A DNA stretch of 64,000 nucleotides, from assembly GCF_020037015.1 (NCBI RefSeq), contig NZ_JAIQDE010000001.1, positions 372,001 through 436,000 of the forward strand. Reading direction: 5' to 3'. Below, one piece after another: positions 52,023-60,970 of the stretch. The notes below the pieces were generated by a model, which had not been told where the DNA came from, made no database searches, and saw only the letters and a program-made list of their open reading frames with translations. Every line of letters begins with the position of its first letter. Position 1 is the first letter of the stretch. This DNA is from Corallococcus sp. AS-1-6 (GTDB lineage: Bacteria; Myxococcota; Myxococcia; Myxococcales; Myxococcaceae). The position numbers and the translations under genes were made by a program.

Positions 52023-53786
52023 ATGAGTCATGTCGTTGGCATCGATCTGGGCACCACGCACTCCCTGGTGGCCGCGCTCGACAGCGCGGGCCGTCCCAAC
52101 CTCCTGACCAACCGGTTGGGGCAGCGCCTCACGCCGTCGGTGGTGGGGCTGGACGCGGAGGGCCGGCTCCACGTGGGCGAGTCCGCGCGAGCGCAGTTGC
52201 TCGTGCATCCGGAGCGCACCATCGCGGAGGTGAAGCGGCGCATGGGCCGCGACCTGCCGGTGACGCTCGGGGACCGGCGCTACAGCCCCACGGAGATCTC
52301 CGCGCTCATCCTGCGAGCGCTGCGCGAGGACGCCGAGCGGGCGCTGGGCGGCGCGGTGACGGAGGCCGTGGTCACGGTGCCCGCCTACTTCAGCGATGCG
52401 CAGCGACAGGCGACCAAGGACGCGGGGGAGCTGGCGGGGCTCAAGGTAGAGCGGCTGCTCAACGAGCCCACCGCCGCGGCGCTCGCGTACGGCGTGAACC
52501 ACCTGGACGCCGAGCAGTACGTGCTGGTGTACGACCTGGGCGGCGGCACGTTCGACGTGTCGGTGCTGGAGATGTTCCAGGGCGTGCTGGACGTGAAGGC
52601 CTCCGCGGGCAACAACCAACTGGGAGGCAGTGACTTCGACCAGGCGCTGGCCGCGTGGCTGGGCGCGGAGTTCGAGCGCGCCCACGGCGTGTCGCTGGCC
52701 GGGAACCTGGCGGCGCAGGTGCGGCTCAAGGCCGCGGCGGAGGCCGCGAAGATCGCGCTCACATCCGTGGAGGCCACGCCGGTCATCGTGCCGTTCCTCG
52801 CGCCGGGCCGGGGAGGCACGCCCGCGTCGCTGGAGGTGGAGGTGACGCGCGCGAGGTTCGAGGCGCTGATCACCGGCCTGGTGCGCTCCACGCTCGATCC
52901 GATGGAGAGCGCGCTGAAGGACGCGAAGCTGGCGAAGAAGTCCATCGCGGAGGTGGTGCTGGTGGGCGGCAGCTCGCGCGTGCCGCTGGTGCGCCGGCTG
53001 GTCGCCGAATACTTCGGACGCGAGCCCCGCGACGGCGTGCACCCCGACGAGGCGGTGGCGCTGGGCGCCGCGCTGCAGGCGGGGCTGAAGACGGGCGCGG
53101 TGAGCGCCGCGCACGGCATCATGATCACCGACGTGTGTCCCTTCACGTTGGGCGTGGAGGTGCAGGCGACGGTGGGGCGCGAGCGGGTGGGCGGAGTGTT
53201 CTCGCCGCTCATCCCGCGCAACACGACGGTGCCGGTGTCGCGCACGGAGACCTTCGCCACGACGGCGGACGGGCAGCGCGCGGTGGAGATCCGCGTGTTC
53301 CAGGGCGAGGCGCGGCTGGTGAAGGACAACCTGCTGCTGGACGCGTACACGGTGGAGGGCGTACCGCCCGGTCGCGCGGGGACGGAGAAGGTCGCGGTCA
53401 CGTTCACGTACGACATCAACGGCATCCTGGACGTGACGACGCGGGTGGTCTCCACGGGCAAGGAGGCCACGCTGGTGGTGGACAAGCGCTCGCAGCGCCT
53501 GGGACCGGAGCAGCGGCTGGAGGCCAAGGAGCGGCTGGCGCGTGAATGGGGCGCGGCCCCGGCGGCGCCGGTGTCCGCACCCGTGACCGCGCCTGTGTCG
53601 CCGGAGGCGGACGCGGATGCCTTGTTGAACGCGGCGACCGAACGGACCGCGACCGCGCCGGAGCATGTCCGTCCCCGGCTGGAGTCGCTGTGCAACGCCT
53701 TGCGCGAGGCCCGCGCGAAGGGCGACCGGGGTGCCGCGGCCCGTCTGGATGCCGAGCTCACGGACCTGCTGTTCGACCTGGGTTGA
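52023..53786 (+). CDS. Hsp70/DnaK-family chaperone
   Basis: 587 residues, shorter than DnaK (about 640). Nucleotide-binding domain: phosphate 1 GIDLGTTHSLVAAL (residues 6-19), phosphate 2 VYDLGGGTFDVSVLE (about 169-183), adenosine motif VLVGGSSRVPLV (about 312-323); a substrate-binding beta-sandwich (about 370-480) and a shortened helical lid ending LTDLLFDLG. The C-terminal EEVD-like tail of DnaK is absent. Myxobacteria have many DnaK paralogues; some (SglK, StkA) control motility and polysaccharide. Here it heads a tight four-gene locus with a TPR-Lon protein and a J-like protein, so a dedicated client is likely. No separate GrpE seen. Confidence 0.93.
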   Translation: MSHVVGIDLGTTHSLVAALDSAGRPNLLTNRLGQRLTPSVVGLDAEGRLHVGESARAQLLVHPERTIAEVKRRMGRDLPVTLGDRRYSPTEISALILRALREDAERALGGAVTEAVVTVPAYFSDAQRQATKDAGELAGLKVERLLNEPTAAALAYGVNHLDAEQYVLVYDLGGGTFDVSVLEMFQGVLDVKASAGNNQLGGSDFDQALAAWLGAEFERAHGVSLAGNLAAQVRLKAAAEAAKIALTSVEATPVIVPFLAPGRGGTPASLEVEVTRARFEALITGLVRSTLDPMESALKDAKLAKKSIAEVVLVGGSSRVPLVRRLVAEYFGREPRDGVHPDEAVALGAALQAGLKTGAVSAAHGIMITDVCPFTLGVEVQATVGRERVGGVFSPLIPRNTTVPVSRTETFATTADGQRAVEIRVFQGEARLVKDNLLLDAYTVEGVPPGRAGTEKVAVTFTYDINGILDVTTRVVSTGKEATLVVDKRSQRLGPEQRLEAKERLAREWGAAPAAPVSAPVTAPVSPEADADALLNAATERTATAPEHVRPRLESLCNALREARAKGDRGAAARLDAELTDLLFDLG

Positions 53787-53792
53787 GCGCGC

Positions 53793-55313
53793 GTGCTCCT
53801 GACTGAGCTCAAGCGCGCGGTGGTGCTGCGTCCGGCCGAACCCTCGGCGCGGCTGGCATTGGCCGAAGCGCTGTTCCAGGAGCGTGACTTTCGCGGGTCC
53901 GCGGAGCACGCACGCAAGGCATTGGACCTGGGCGGAGGTGGGCCCGCGCGCCGCCTCCTGTGTGGAGCCCTGGCGCGCGACGGTAAACGGACGGAGGCGA
54001 GGACGCTGCTGGAGGCGGCCGTTCGCGAAGCGCCTCGCGATGCATCCCTGCGCGTGGAGTTGGTCACCTTCCTGGAGGAGGAACGGCCGGACGACGCGCT
54101 CGTGCATGCGTTCGAGGCCACCGAAGCCGCGCCCGGTGAGCTGGAGGCCTGGCGCGCCGTCATCCGTCTGTGCGAGCGCACGAACCGGCCTACCGAAGCC
54201 ATGCCCGCGCTCAGGCGGGCCCGTCTCCTTGCACCGGAGGATCCCCGCCTCGCGGAGTCGGTGCTCGGGGCGCGAACGGCGCTCGGACTTCCGGCCAGCA
54301 CCGCCATGCTGGACGCGCCTCCCCTGGAGCAGGCCTCGCAGGCGCTCAAGCTGCCCACGGCGCGTGCCGCGCTCTCCGAGGCGAAGCTCGACGCGGCCGT
54401 TGAAGCGCTCTCCCGGGGCGCGTTCGCGGAGGTGAAGCGGCAGCTCGTCATCGCACCCGCGGCGACCCGGGCCAGCGCCGCCGCGGCCCTGCTCCGCGCG
54501 GAGTTGCTGTGGCTGGAGGGACGGCCCGCCGCCCAGGTCGAAGAGGCCCGTCGCGCCGTGCTCGACATGGCGGGGGCACCGGGGGCCGCGGCGCTGCGCC
54601 TGGGGGACCTGCGGCTCGAAGCGGGTGCGCTGGACGCGGCACAAGCGCTCTACGCCCGAGCGGGTGCGAATGGAGAGTCCCTGGCGGCGGCGGGCCGCGA
54701 CGCCGAAGTCGCCGAACGCCGCCGTCTGCTGGCGCGTGACCTGCCCGCGGTCGGGCGCGTGGGCGTGCTCGGCTGGCATCCCGGGGGCGGGCATGTCTCG
54801 CCGCTGGAGGCGGTGGCGGTCCCCGGGCGCGGCGTGCTGCGGTGCAGTGGCCGCGTGGGGCCCGAAGGTCAGGAGGCCGCGGACGTGGCCTTCAGCGTGG
54901 TGCGTGCGCGCGCTCCCGCGCTGAGCCTGGGGACGCTCACGACCCGTTACGACCTGCACCTGCACTACACGGACACGGAGGTCGGCAAGGACGGCCTGTC
55001 CTCCGGGCTCGCGCTCTCGCTGGCGGGCCTCTCCGCGTACACGCAGCGCCCGCTGCCCGCGCGGCTGGCCGTGACGGGCGAACTGACGCTGAACGGTGAA
55101 GTGCGACGGGTGGGCGGCGTGCACGAGAAGTTGGTGGCCGCGTACCTCGAAGGCATGCGCGTGGTGCTGCACCCGCGCCGCAACCTGGACGACGTGGCGG
55201 CGCTGCCGCCCGAAGTGTCCGGACGCCTGCGATTGATCGCGGTGGACAGCTTGGATGAGGCGTGGCGGCTCGTGAACGCGACCGCGAACACGCCAGGACT
55301 GGAGCGAAGGTGA
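53793..55313 (+). CDS. TPR protein fused to a Lon-type (S16) protease domain without AAA+
   Basis: 506 residues from a GTG 6 bases after the Hsp70 stop. Residues 1 to about 330 form a helical TPR-like array. Residues from about 375 to 490 match the C-terminal proteolytic domain of Lon: DLHLHYTD near 390, GKDGLSSG with Ser403, and RVGGVHEKLVAA with Lys446. Ser403-Lys446 is 43 residues, the same as Ser679-Lys722 of E. coli Lon, so the Ser-Lys dyad looks intact. No Walker A or B: there is no ATPase motor. Substrates may be delivered by the neighbouring Hsp70. Distinct from RadA/Sms, which also carries a Lon-like domain but with ATPase. The J-like gene overlaps its stop. Confidence 0.87.
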   Translation: MLLTELKRAVVLRPAEPSARLALAEALFQERDFRGSAEHARKALDLGGGGPARRLLCGALARDGKRTEARTLLEAAVREAPRDASLRVELVTFLEEERPDDALVHAFEATEAAPGELEAWRAVIRLCERTNRPTEAMPALRRARLLAPEDPRLAESVLGARTALGLPASTAMLDAPPLEQASQALKLPTARAALSEAKLDAAVEALSRGAFAEVKRQLVIAPAATRASAAAALLRAELLWLEGRPAAQVEEARRAVLDMAGAPGAAALRLGDLRLEAGALDAAQALYARAGANGESLAAAGRDAEVAERRRLLARDLPAVGRVGVLGWHPGGGHVSPLEAVAVPGRGVLRCSGRVGPEGQEAADVAFSVVRARAPALSLGTLTTRYDLHLHYTDTEVGKDGLSSGLALSLAGLSAYTQRPLPARLAVTGELTLNGEVRRVGGVHEKLVAAYLEGMRVVLHPRRNLDDVAALPPEVSGRLRLIAVDSLDEAWRLVNATANTPGLERR

Positions 55314-57595
55314 ACAACGAGCCCCGCCAGAACCCCTACGAGGTGCTGGGCGTCGAGAAGGACGCGGATGCGCGCGCCATAAAGAAGGCGTACTTCGAGC
55401 GCGTCCGGCAGAACCCGCCGGAGACGCATCCGGAGGAGTTCCGGCGCCTGCGCGAAGCGTACGAGCTGCTCTCCGACCCCGAGGCACGCCAGGCCTTCGA
55501 CGCCAGCGCCGCGCAACAGGCGGACGGCCCGGAGGCGGCGAAGAACGCCGCGCTCCAGGAAGCCATCAGCCTGTTCGAGGCCGGCGACAAGGCCGGCGGC
55601 CGGAGGCTCCTCACCGAGCTGCTCAACGAGCAGCCGGACTTCCACGACGCGCGCATCCTGCTGGGCCGCCACTTCCTCTACGAGGGTGACGCCAAGGAGG
55701 CGCTGGCGGAGTTCGACGCCCTGCTCGCGCGGGCACCGGACCACTGGCAGGGGCACCTGCAACGGGGCTGGGCGCTGCTCCGGCTGGAGCAGATGAAGGA
55801 AGCCGCGGATGCCTTCTGGCGCGCGGGCAAGCACGGTCCATCGGAAGTGGGCCCTCGGGTGGCGCTGGCGGACTGCCTGGAGGCGATGGGGCAGGTGGCG
55901 GACTCGCTCAAGGTGCTCGAGCAGGCGCAGTCGCTGCCCGGCATCTCGCGGATGGACGTGCTCGCCCTCAAGGTGCGGCGCATCGCGACGATGCTGGAGT
56001 TCGGCCAGGACGCCGACGCCGCGAAGGAGCTGGAGCGGCTGGACGCCGAGCTGCCGGAGGACGCCGACCCCGAGCTGCGCCGGTGGACCGGAGGGCAGCT
56101 CTCCTCGGCCGCCGCGCACCTCTTCGCCCAGCAGAAGTCCAAGGGCGCGAACCAGTTGCTCGCGTTCGGCCGGCGGTTCAACCCGGAGAGCGCCACGGAG
56201 GTCGCGTATCCCACGCGCGTCATCCTGGACGTGGACGCCCTGCCGCCCGTCACCCGCGAATGGCTGCACGCGGAGGCCGAGCGGACCGACGGCTGGCGCG
56301 CCGTGATGACCTGGGTGATGCCGGCCATCCTCACGTTGGGCGCCGCCGCCGCCACGGCCTTCCTCCTGGCCTTCATCTCCTTCGGCATCTCCGAGCGCGA
56401 TGTCTGGGATTGGGTCTGGTGCGCGGTCTTCGCGGCCGTCTTCTCCGGCGTCACCTGGGCCCTGGCGCGCAGGCTCCTGCGGGTGATGGCGAGCCCCTAT
56501 GGGCGCTTCAACACCATCCATCCCCTGCACCTCATCCAGGTGGCCATCGACCGCATCACCGTGTGGCCGCTCGTGCACCTGCAGGACCTGCAGTTGGTGA
56601 ACCGCCACGTCAACGGCGCCTACCAGTTCACGGCCATCGAGCTGCGCTTCAACGACAAGCGCATGACCCTGCCGGTGCACGGCCGTGAGAAGGCGGAGGC
56701 GCTGGCCCAGGAGCTGATTGCCCGGCGCCGCCGCGTCCTGGAGTTGCTGGGCCGGGGCATGCTGGACGCGGAGAGCGGGGTGGAGCACCTGCCTCCGGCG
56801 CTGCTGGCGCGCGCGGACACGAAGGGCCGCGTGCGAGCGGAGAACGCCCGCTCCGCCTGGCCCGGCGTGTTCGCCGCCGCGGGGGTGGGCGTGTTGCTGG
56901 TGGCCGGTGCCGTGTGGCCGCAGCGGCAGACCGCCTCGGCGCACGCCTGGACGCGCGTCGCGTCCCAGGGGGACCTGAGCTCCATGCTCAAGTACCTGCG
57001 CGAGCAGTCTGACTCCCGCTTCACCCCGCGGATCCAGGCCCGGGTGGACGCGGAGCTGGACAAGGCGCGCGCGCGGCTAGTGGAGCGGTTGGAGCCGGGC
57101 AGCGCCGCGGCGCCATCCCGCGAGTTCTTCGGAAGCCTGCTGGACGCCGTCCAACGCAAGCACAGCCGCCGCGTCAACGTGGAGTGGGAGGCGCCGGCCG
57201 GGACGCGGACGTCGGCTCGGGAGGACCCTTCGGACCTGCTCGTGAGCGCCTGGCAACGGACGGTGGATGAAGCGCTGGGGCAGGGCGTCCTCGTCGTGGA
57301 CCAGGGGCGGGGGCTGCCGGTGAACGGACCGCCGGTGCTCACCCTGCGCGTGCGGGAGGCGCTGAGGCCCGGAGCGGGAGGCGCGTCGTCGCAGCGGGTC
57401 TGGTCGGTGGCCCAGGAAGGGCTCGGAGCGGATGCGCCGGCTCCGCCGCTGGAGTTGGTGGCCGACGCGGCGGATCCGCGTGCCCTGGAGGTCCTCTTCC
57501 GCGCGTGGGTGGACCGCTGGCACCTGCCCGGCGCGGGAAATCGCCGTCCGCTGTTGCTGACCGCTTCGACGCTCGTGCAGGAGGCCCGGCCGTGA
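55310..57595 (+). CDS. Membrane J-domain-like protein with TPRs, HPD missing
   Basis: 761 residues from a GTG at 55310, overlapping the previous stop (GTGA), with GGAG 5 bases upstream. N-terminal J-like domain (about residues 8-65; NPYEVLGVEKDADARAIKKAY, LREAYELLSDPEARQAF); where J-domains carry the Hsp70-activating HPD, this has RQNPPETHP, so it should not stimulate ATPase in the normal way. Then TPR-like repeats (about 75-260), two membrane helices (about 345-390), a middle soluble part, a third helix (about 520-540) and a C-terminal soluble domain of about 220 residues. The HPPE-like J variant occurs in other bacteria, usually as membrane proteins near Hsp70 genes. Confidence 0.85.
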   Translation: MNNEPRQNPYEVLGVEKDADARAIKKAYFERVRQNPPETHPEEFRRLREAYELLSDPEARQAFDASAAQQADGPEAAKNAALQEAISLFEAGDKAGGRRLLTELLNEQPDFHDARILLGRHFLYEGDAKEALAEFDALLARAPDHWQGHLQRGWALLRLEQMKEAADAFWRAGKHGPSEVGPRVALADCLEAMGQVADSLKVLEQAQSLPGISRMDVLALKVRRIATMLEFGQDADAAKELERLDAELPEDADPELRRWTGGQLSSAAAHLFAQQKSKGANQLLAFGRRFNPESATEVAYPTRVILDVDALPPVTREWLHAEAERTDGWRAVMTWVMPAILTLGAAAATAFLLAFISFGISERDVWDWVWCAVFAAVFSGVTWALARRLLRVMASPYGRFNTIHPLHLIQVAIDRITVWPLVHLQDLQLVNRHVNGAYQFTAIELRFNDKRMTLPVHGREKAEALAQELIARRRRVLELLGRGMLDAESGVEHLPPALLARADTKGRVRAENARSAWPGVFAAAGVGVLLVAGAVWPQRQTASAHAWTRVASQGDLSSMLKYLREQSDSRFTPRIQARVDAELDKARARLVERLEPGSAAAPSREFFGSLLDAVQRKHSRRVNVEWEAPAGTRTSAREDPSDLLVSAWQRTVDEALGQGVLVVDQGRGLPVNGPPVLTLRVREALRPGAGGASSQRVWSVAQEGLGADAPAPPLELVADAADPRALEVLFRAWVDRWHLPGAGNRRPLLLTASTLVQEARP

Positions 57596-59376
57596 GTGCA
57601 CCTTCGACTTCTCCTCTCCGGGGCTGGTTGTTGCTGGGCGGCATCGGTGTCTGCGCGCTCGGCATCGCGGCCTCGACCCGGACTCTCAATACCGATGCGA
57701 AGGTGGTCTTCGTCAACGGGTTGGACGTGCCGGTCACGGTCACCGCGGGCCCCGCGCACTTCACGCTCGCGCCGAACGCTCACCACAGGTGGCAGTTGCC
57801 CATTGGCCCGTTGGAGGTGGACATCCAGGGGAAGCAGGGCCGGCTGGCGCAGGAGACGGTGTTCGTGACGGGCGAGGAAGGCCTCTTCGTCTACAACGTG
57901 CTGGGCGCCGCGCCGCTCTATACGACGACGGTCACCTACTCGGTGAACCAGAACTCCAAGCAGTCGGACGCCACGCCCCAGGTGCTGGCGGGCACGTCCT
58001 TCCGGCACGTGGGGCGTATCGATTACATGCTCACCGAGCCGCCAGAGCGCATCACCATGCGCAAGGAGGACGGCAGGTCCACCCTGCGCACCCATCTGGG
58101 GCGAGCGAAAGGGGGATGGAAGTCGAGCTACGGCTGGCTGATGGCCCTCCACCGCACGGCCGATGCGGCCCGCCTGGCGGAGGGGCTCTGGAAGGCCCTG
58201 CCGGAGACTCCGGAGGTGGAGTACGCGGCCAACGCCGCGAAGCTCCTGGCCGCGCGAGAGGAGGGGCTCCTCGCGTCGCTCGCCGCCGCGCGAGCCCAAC
58301 GCGACGCGCATCCCGAGGACATGGACGTGCAGCGGCTGTGGATGCACGACATGCGCAGGGCCGACCGCATCGACGATGTCCGGGCCCATTACCAGGCCGC
58401 GGTGGAGCGCGAGCCCGGCTCGTTGCTCCTGGGCATCCTGCTCGCGCGCCTGGAGCCGGAGCCCTCGGGGACGGAGCGGCTGAAGGCGCTGATGCGCGAA
58501 CATGCTGGGGAGCTGCTCCTCCGTCGGGCGCTGGCGGTGCGCCACACGCGTCAGCAGCGTTGGGCGGAGGCGCTCCCGTTGCTGGAGGCGATGGAGCAGG
58601 AGGACCCCGACTACGCGCGCTACCTGAGCACGCATGCGGAGACGCTGGTGGCCCTGGGCCGCCGCAAGGAGGCGGCGCGCAAGCTGTCGGAGCATCTGCT
58701 GCTGCAATCCCAGGACAAGGAGGACCGGCTGGACCTGGAGGACGTGCGGCTCTACGCGAGGGTGGTGGGGCACGCGTCACAGGAAGGTTCCGCGAACGAG
58801 GTGATGCGGCAGCTCGTCGAGAGCGCCCAGAAGGAGCGGCCGGAGGGAGTCGTGGCTGTGTGGCTCGAGGCTTCGCTCGGGCAGCAGGTGGACGCGGAGA
58901 AGCTGCGCGCGGTGCCTCCGGAGCATGGGCTCGCGGGCGCGGCGCGGGTGTTGATGGCGCTCGCCGAGGAGCCCGAGTTCGCGGCGAGGGCCGCCGCCAG
59001 CGTGGACTTCCTCGGCTTCCGCCAGCTCGACACGGAGACGGGCATCCTGTTGGCGGCGGAGTTCGAGAGGCTGGGGGACGCAGCGCTCGCGGTGAAGCTG
59101 CTGGACGTCTCCAACGCGGACCTGGGCTACGGCGAGCTGCAGGACGTGCTGAGCGGCAAGCTGCCGGTGGACGCCATCACGACGTTGGACTGGGGCGAGC
59201 GCGCCGCGCTGCACCTGGTGCTCGCGCGCCAGTTGGATGCCCGGGGCCAGGACTCCAAGGCGGCCTATGCGCTCGTGAAGAAGGAGGCGCTGTTGCCCGG
59301 CGCGGTGAGCATCGCGCTCCAGAACTGGGACCACCCCAAGCCGTCCCATACCGTGGCGGGGGACACGATGCCCTGA
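57592..59376 (+). CDS. Membrane-anchored TPR-like protein, fourth gene of the chaperone locus
   Basis: 594 residues from a GTG that overlaps the upstream stop by 4 bases (GTGA). One N-terminal membrane helix (about residues 10-27, WLLLGGIGVCALGIAAS), then a beta-rich domain of about 100 residues (VVFVNGLDVPVTVTAGPAHF, a possible carbohydrate- or peptide-binding fold) and a long helical TPR-like region (about 190-590). No catalytic motif found. The coupling makes it an obligate partner of the J-like protein; both have membrane anchors. I do not know the family. Confidence 0.8.
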   Translation: MSAPSTSPLRGWLLLGGIGVCALGIAASTRTLNTDAKVVFVNGLDVPVTVTAGPAHFTLAPNAHHRWQLPIGPLEVDIQGKQGRLAQETVFVTGEEGLFVYNVLGAAPLYTTTVTYSVNQNSKQSDATPQVLAGTSFRHVGRIDYMLTEPPERITMRKEDGRSTLRTHLGRAKGGWKSSYGWLMALHRTADAARLAEGLWKALPETPEVEYAANAAKLLAAREEGLLASLAAARAQRDAHPEDMDVQRLWMHDMRRADRIDDVRAHYQAAVEREPGSLLLGILLARLEPEPSGTERLKALMREHAGELLLRRALAVRHTRQQRWAEALPLLEAMEQEDPDYARYLSTHAETLVALGRRKEAARKLSEHLLLQSQDKEDRLDLEDVRLYARVVGHASQEGSANEVMRQLVESAQKERPEGVVAVWLEASLGQQVDAEKLRAVPPEHGLAGAARVLMALAEEPEFAARAAASVDFLGFRQLDTETGILLAAEFERLGDAALAVKLLDVSNADLGYGELQDVLSGKLPVDAITTLDWGERAALHLVLARQLDARGQDSKAAYALVKKEALLPGAVSIALQNWDHPKPSHTVAGDTMP

Positions 59377-59435
59377 TGCGGGCTGCATCCGCTCGTCGAA
59401 GCGTTGAGTGCTTGAACTTTTTGGGGCTACATGTG

Positions 59436-59466
59436 CTGGGCGCGCGCCAAGTTTGCGCGCGCCCAG
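59436..59466. terminator. Perfect 12-bp hairpin between converging genes
   Basis: CTGGGCGCGCGC (59436-59447) pairs fully with GCGCGCGCCCAG (59455-59466) across a 7-base loop, in the gap after the chaperone operon and before the stop of the converging gene. No T-run on either strand. Confidence 0.6.
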
Positions 59467-59482
59467 CGATCGACTTGGACGG

Positions 59483-59941
59483 CTAGTCGTCCTTGTTCAT
59501 CATGTAGTCCAGGTCGTCCTCGCACTCCTCACACCACGAGTCTTCGTGCATCACTCGACCCGAACCGCACTTCCCGCAGGGGAACAGCTCCTCTTCATCG
59601 AGCCCGCCCCTGCATCGATGGCAGTAGGTCGGAGGGCGTTCGTTGTAGGTGAGGAGCATTCCCTTCTTATCGGTCGCGTAGAGCATCGGCATGCCGCAGT
59701 CGCACCGGGCCACCTCGATGTACCTCGCATGTAACGAGGGTTGGAGATCGAGATCAGGATCAACGACGTCCGTCCAGCCGTACTTCTCCAGGAAGTCGTC
59801 GCACTCTTCGATGGACCAGCCCGTCTGTGTCGAGAGGCGAGAGAGCTGTCCAGCGTTGCGACGGAGGAGAGTGATGCACTGCTGAAAAGTCCGCTGAGTA
59901 TTCCTCTGCAGACGACGTGCTCGCGTATTCAATGAGGCCAT
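59483..59941 (-). CDS. Multi-zinc-ribbon protein in lower-GC DNA
   Basis: 152 residues from ATG 59941 (a start at 60016 would add 25). N-terminal helical half (about 1-60), then four Cys pairs in C-x-C, CxxC and CxxC settings: CDCG (about 75), CHRC (about 108), CGKCG (about 122), CEEC (about 137), suggesting two zinc ribbons. GAAAGGAA is a good ribosome site (59950-59957 on the minus strand). Base composition is clearly lower than the neighbours: sample 60-base lines have about 53-63% G+C against about 68-72% next door, so recent arrival is plausible. Function unknown; such ribbons often bind nucleic acid or a partner protein. Confidence 0.78.
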   Translation of the reverse strand: MASLNTRARRLQRNTQRTFQQCITLLRRNAGQLSRLSTQTGWSIEECDDFLEKYGWTDVVDPDLDLQPSLHARYIEVARCDCGMPMLYATDKKGMLLTYNERPPTYCHRCRGGLDEEELFPCGKCGSGRVMHEDSWCEECEDDLDYMMNKDD

Positions 59942-60300
59942 GGCCGTTTCCTTTCGGTCTCGACCGGCTGAACCCCGCACGCTCAACCGGTCACGATCGG
60001 ACACGGTTGACTTCATTCTGCACCACTAACTGCTGTCACCGCGCAGGCCACACTGGCCCGCTTCTCCTCTCCCACGGTGCGGGCGAAGAAGAGCATCGAA
60101 GGGTCGGTAACGAACCCCGCCGAAATACTAACTGGGTCAAAAGGCTTCGGCAACCCGTGTGGCAGTTCCTGCCAAGTCTGCCGAATGATCCATCACGCGG
60201 CGAATTACGGCTCAGCGATGCCGTGGAATCCGTTGTGATGCGCGGTTCTTCTCGTTCGTGCCTCTATCACCGTGACGAGGAGTGACGCCCGCGCTCCGGG
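59942..60300. other. Lower-GC intergenic region
   Basis: 359 bases before the zinc-ribbon gene (minus) and after the RNase H-like gene stop. It shares the lower G+C of the zinc-ribbon gene. I see no convincing gene, tRNA or repeat; a weak open frame on the plus strand has no family character. Confidence 0.4.
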
Positions 60301-60939
60301 CTACATGCGCTCGTCGATGGCGCGGTTGCTCATCTCGTCCGCCTCCGCGTTCTGCGCGCGGGGGACGTGGGCGAGCCTCACCTTGCCGAAGGTGGCCAGC
60401 AGCTTCTGCGCCTCCTGGAACAGGGGCTTCAGCGTGGGGCTCTTCACCTGGTACTTCCCACCCAACTGACGGATGAGCAGCTCGCTGTCCGCGAAGACCT
60501 CCACCTCGCGGGCGCCCAGGCTCTTCGCGTGCTGCAGGCCGATGAGCAGGCCCATGTACTCGGCGTAGTTGTTCGTCTGGTGCCCCAGGAACTTGCCCAG
60601 GCGCGCCACCACCGCGCCCTCGGCGTTCATCAGCACCGCTCCCGCGCCGGCGGGGCCCGGGTTGCCTCGCGCCGCGCCGTCCGAATAGACGCGCACGCGG
60701 TTCAGCGTCCCTCCCGCCGCGGGCGTCACGACCTCGATGCCGGGCGTCGTGGACTCGGGCGCGGGCTCTGAAGCGGCAGCCCCGGCCTCGCGTGGACCGC
60801 CGCCCAACTGCTCGGCGGCTTCGTCCAGCAACTGGCCCAGGTGCTCGCGGGTGAGCCCGCGAAAGGCGCGCACCGTCGCCGTCAGCGGCTCCTCACGGGC
60901 GATGTGACGGAGGACGTCGACGAGCGAAGGGGTCGGCAT
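60301..60939 (-). CDS. RNase HI-like protein with extra N-terminal region
   Basis: 212 residues. The C-terminal 135 residues are the RNase H fold with all four acidic catalytic residues in place: YSDGAARGNPGPAG (Asp), NNYAEYMGL (Glu), FADSELLIRQ (Asp) and NAEADEMSN (Asp). It cuts RNA in RNA-DNA hybrids. Residues 1 to about 75 form a helical and low-complexity region not found in E. coli RNase HI and may be a localisation or regulatory part. The basic substrate-binding loop of E. coli RNase HI is absent, as in archaeal-type short RNase HI. 31 bases from the next gene, which is on the same strand. Confidence 0.9.
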   Translation of the reverse strand: MPTPSLVDVLRHIAREEPLTATVRAFRGLTREHLGQLLDEAAEQLGGGPREAGAAASEPAPESTTPGIEVVTPAAGGTLNRVRVYSDGAARGNPGPAGAGAVLMNAEGAVVARLGKFLGHQTNNYAEYMGLLIGLQHAKSLGAREVEVFADSELLIRQLGGKYQVKSPTLKPLFQEAQKLLATFGKVRLAHVPRAQNAEADEMSNRAIDERM

Positions 60940-60970
60940 GGGGAGGGGACCGAAAGGTGACGCGCCGCCG

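Noticed and set aside
51876-55487. A 3.6-kb open frame on the minus strand opposite the Hsp70 and TPR-Lon genes
   Set aside because: Low-complexity Arg/His/Gln protein with no motif, while both genes on the plus strand have intact catalytic residues.
59917-60285. A 122-codon plus-strand frame in the lower-GC region
   Set aside because: No ribosome site or family match; it overlaps the start of the zinc-ribbon gene on the other strand.
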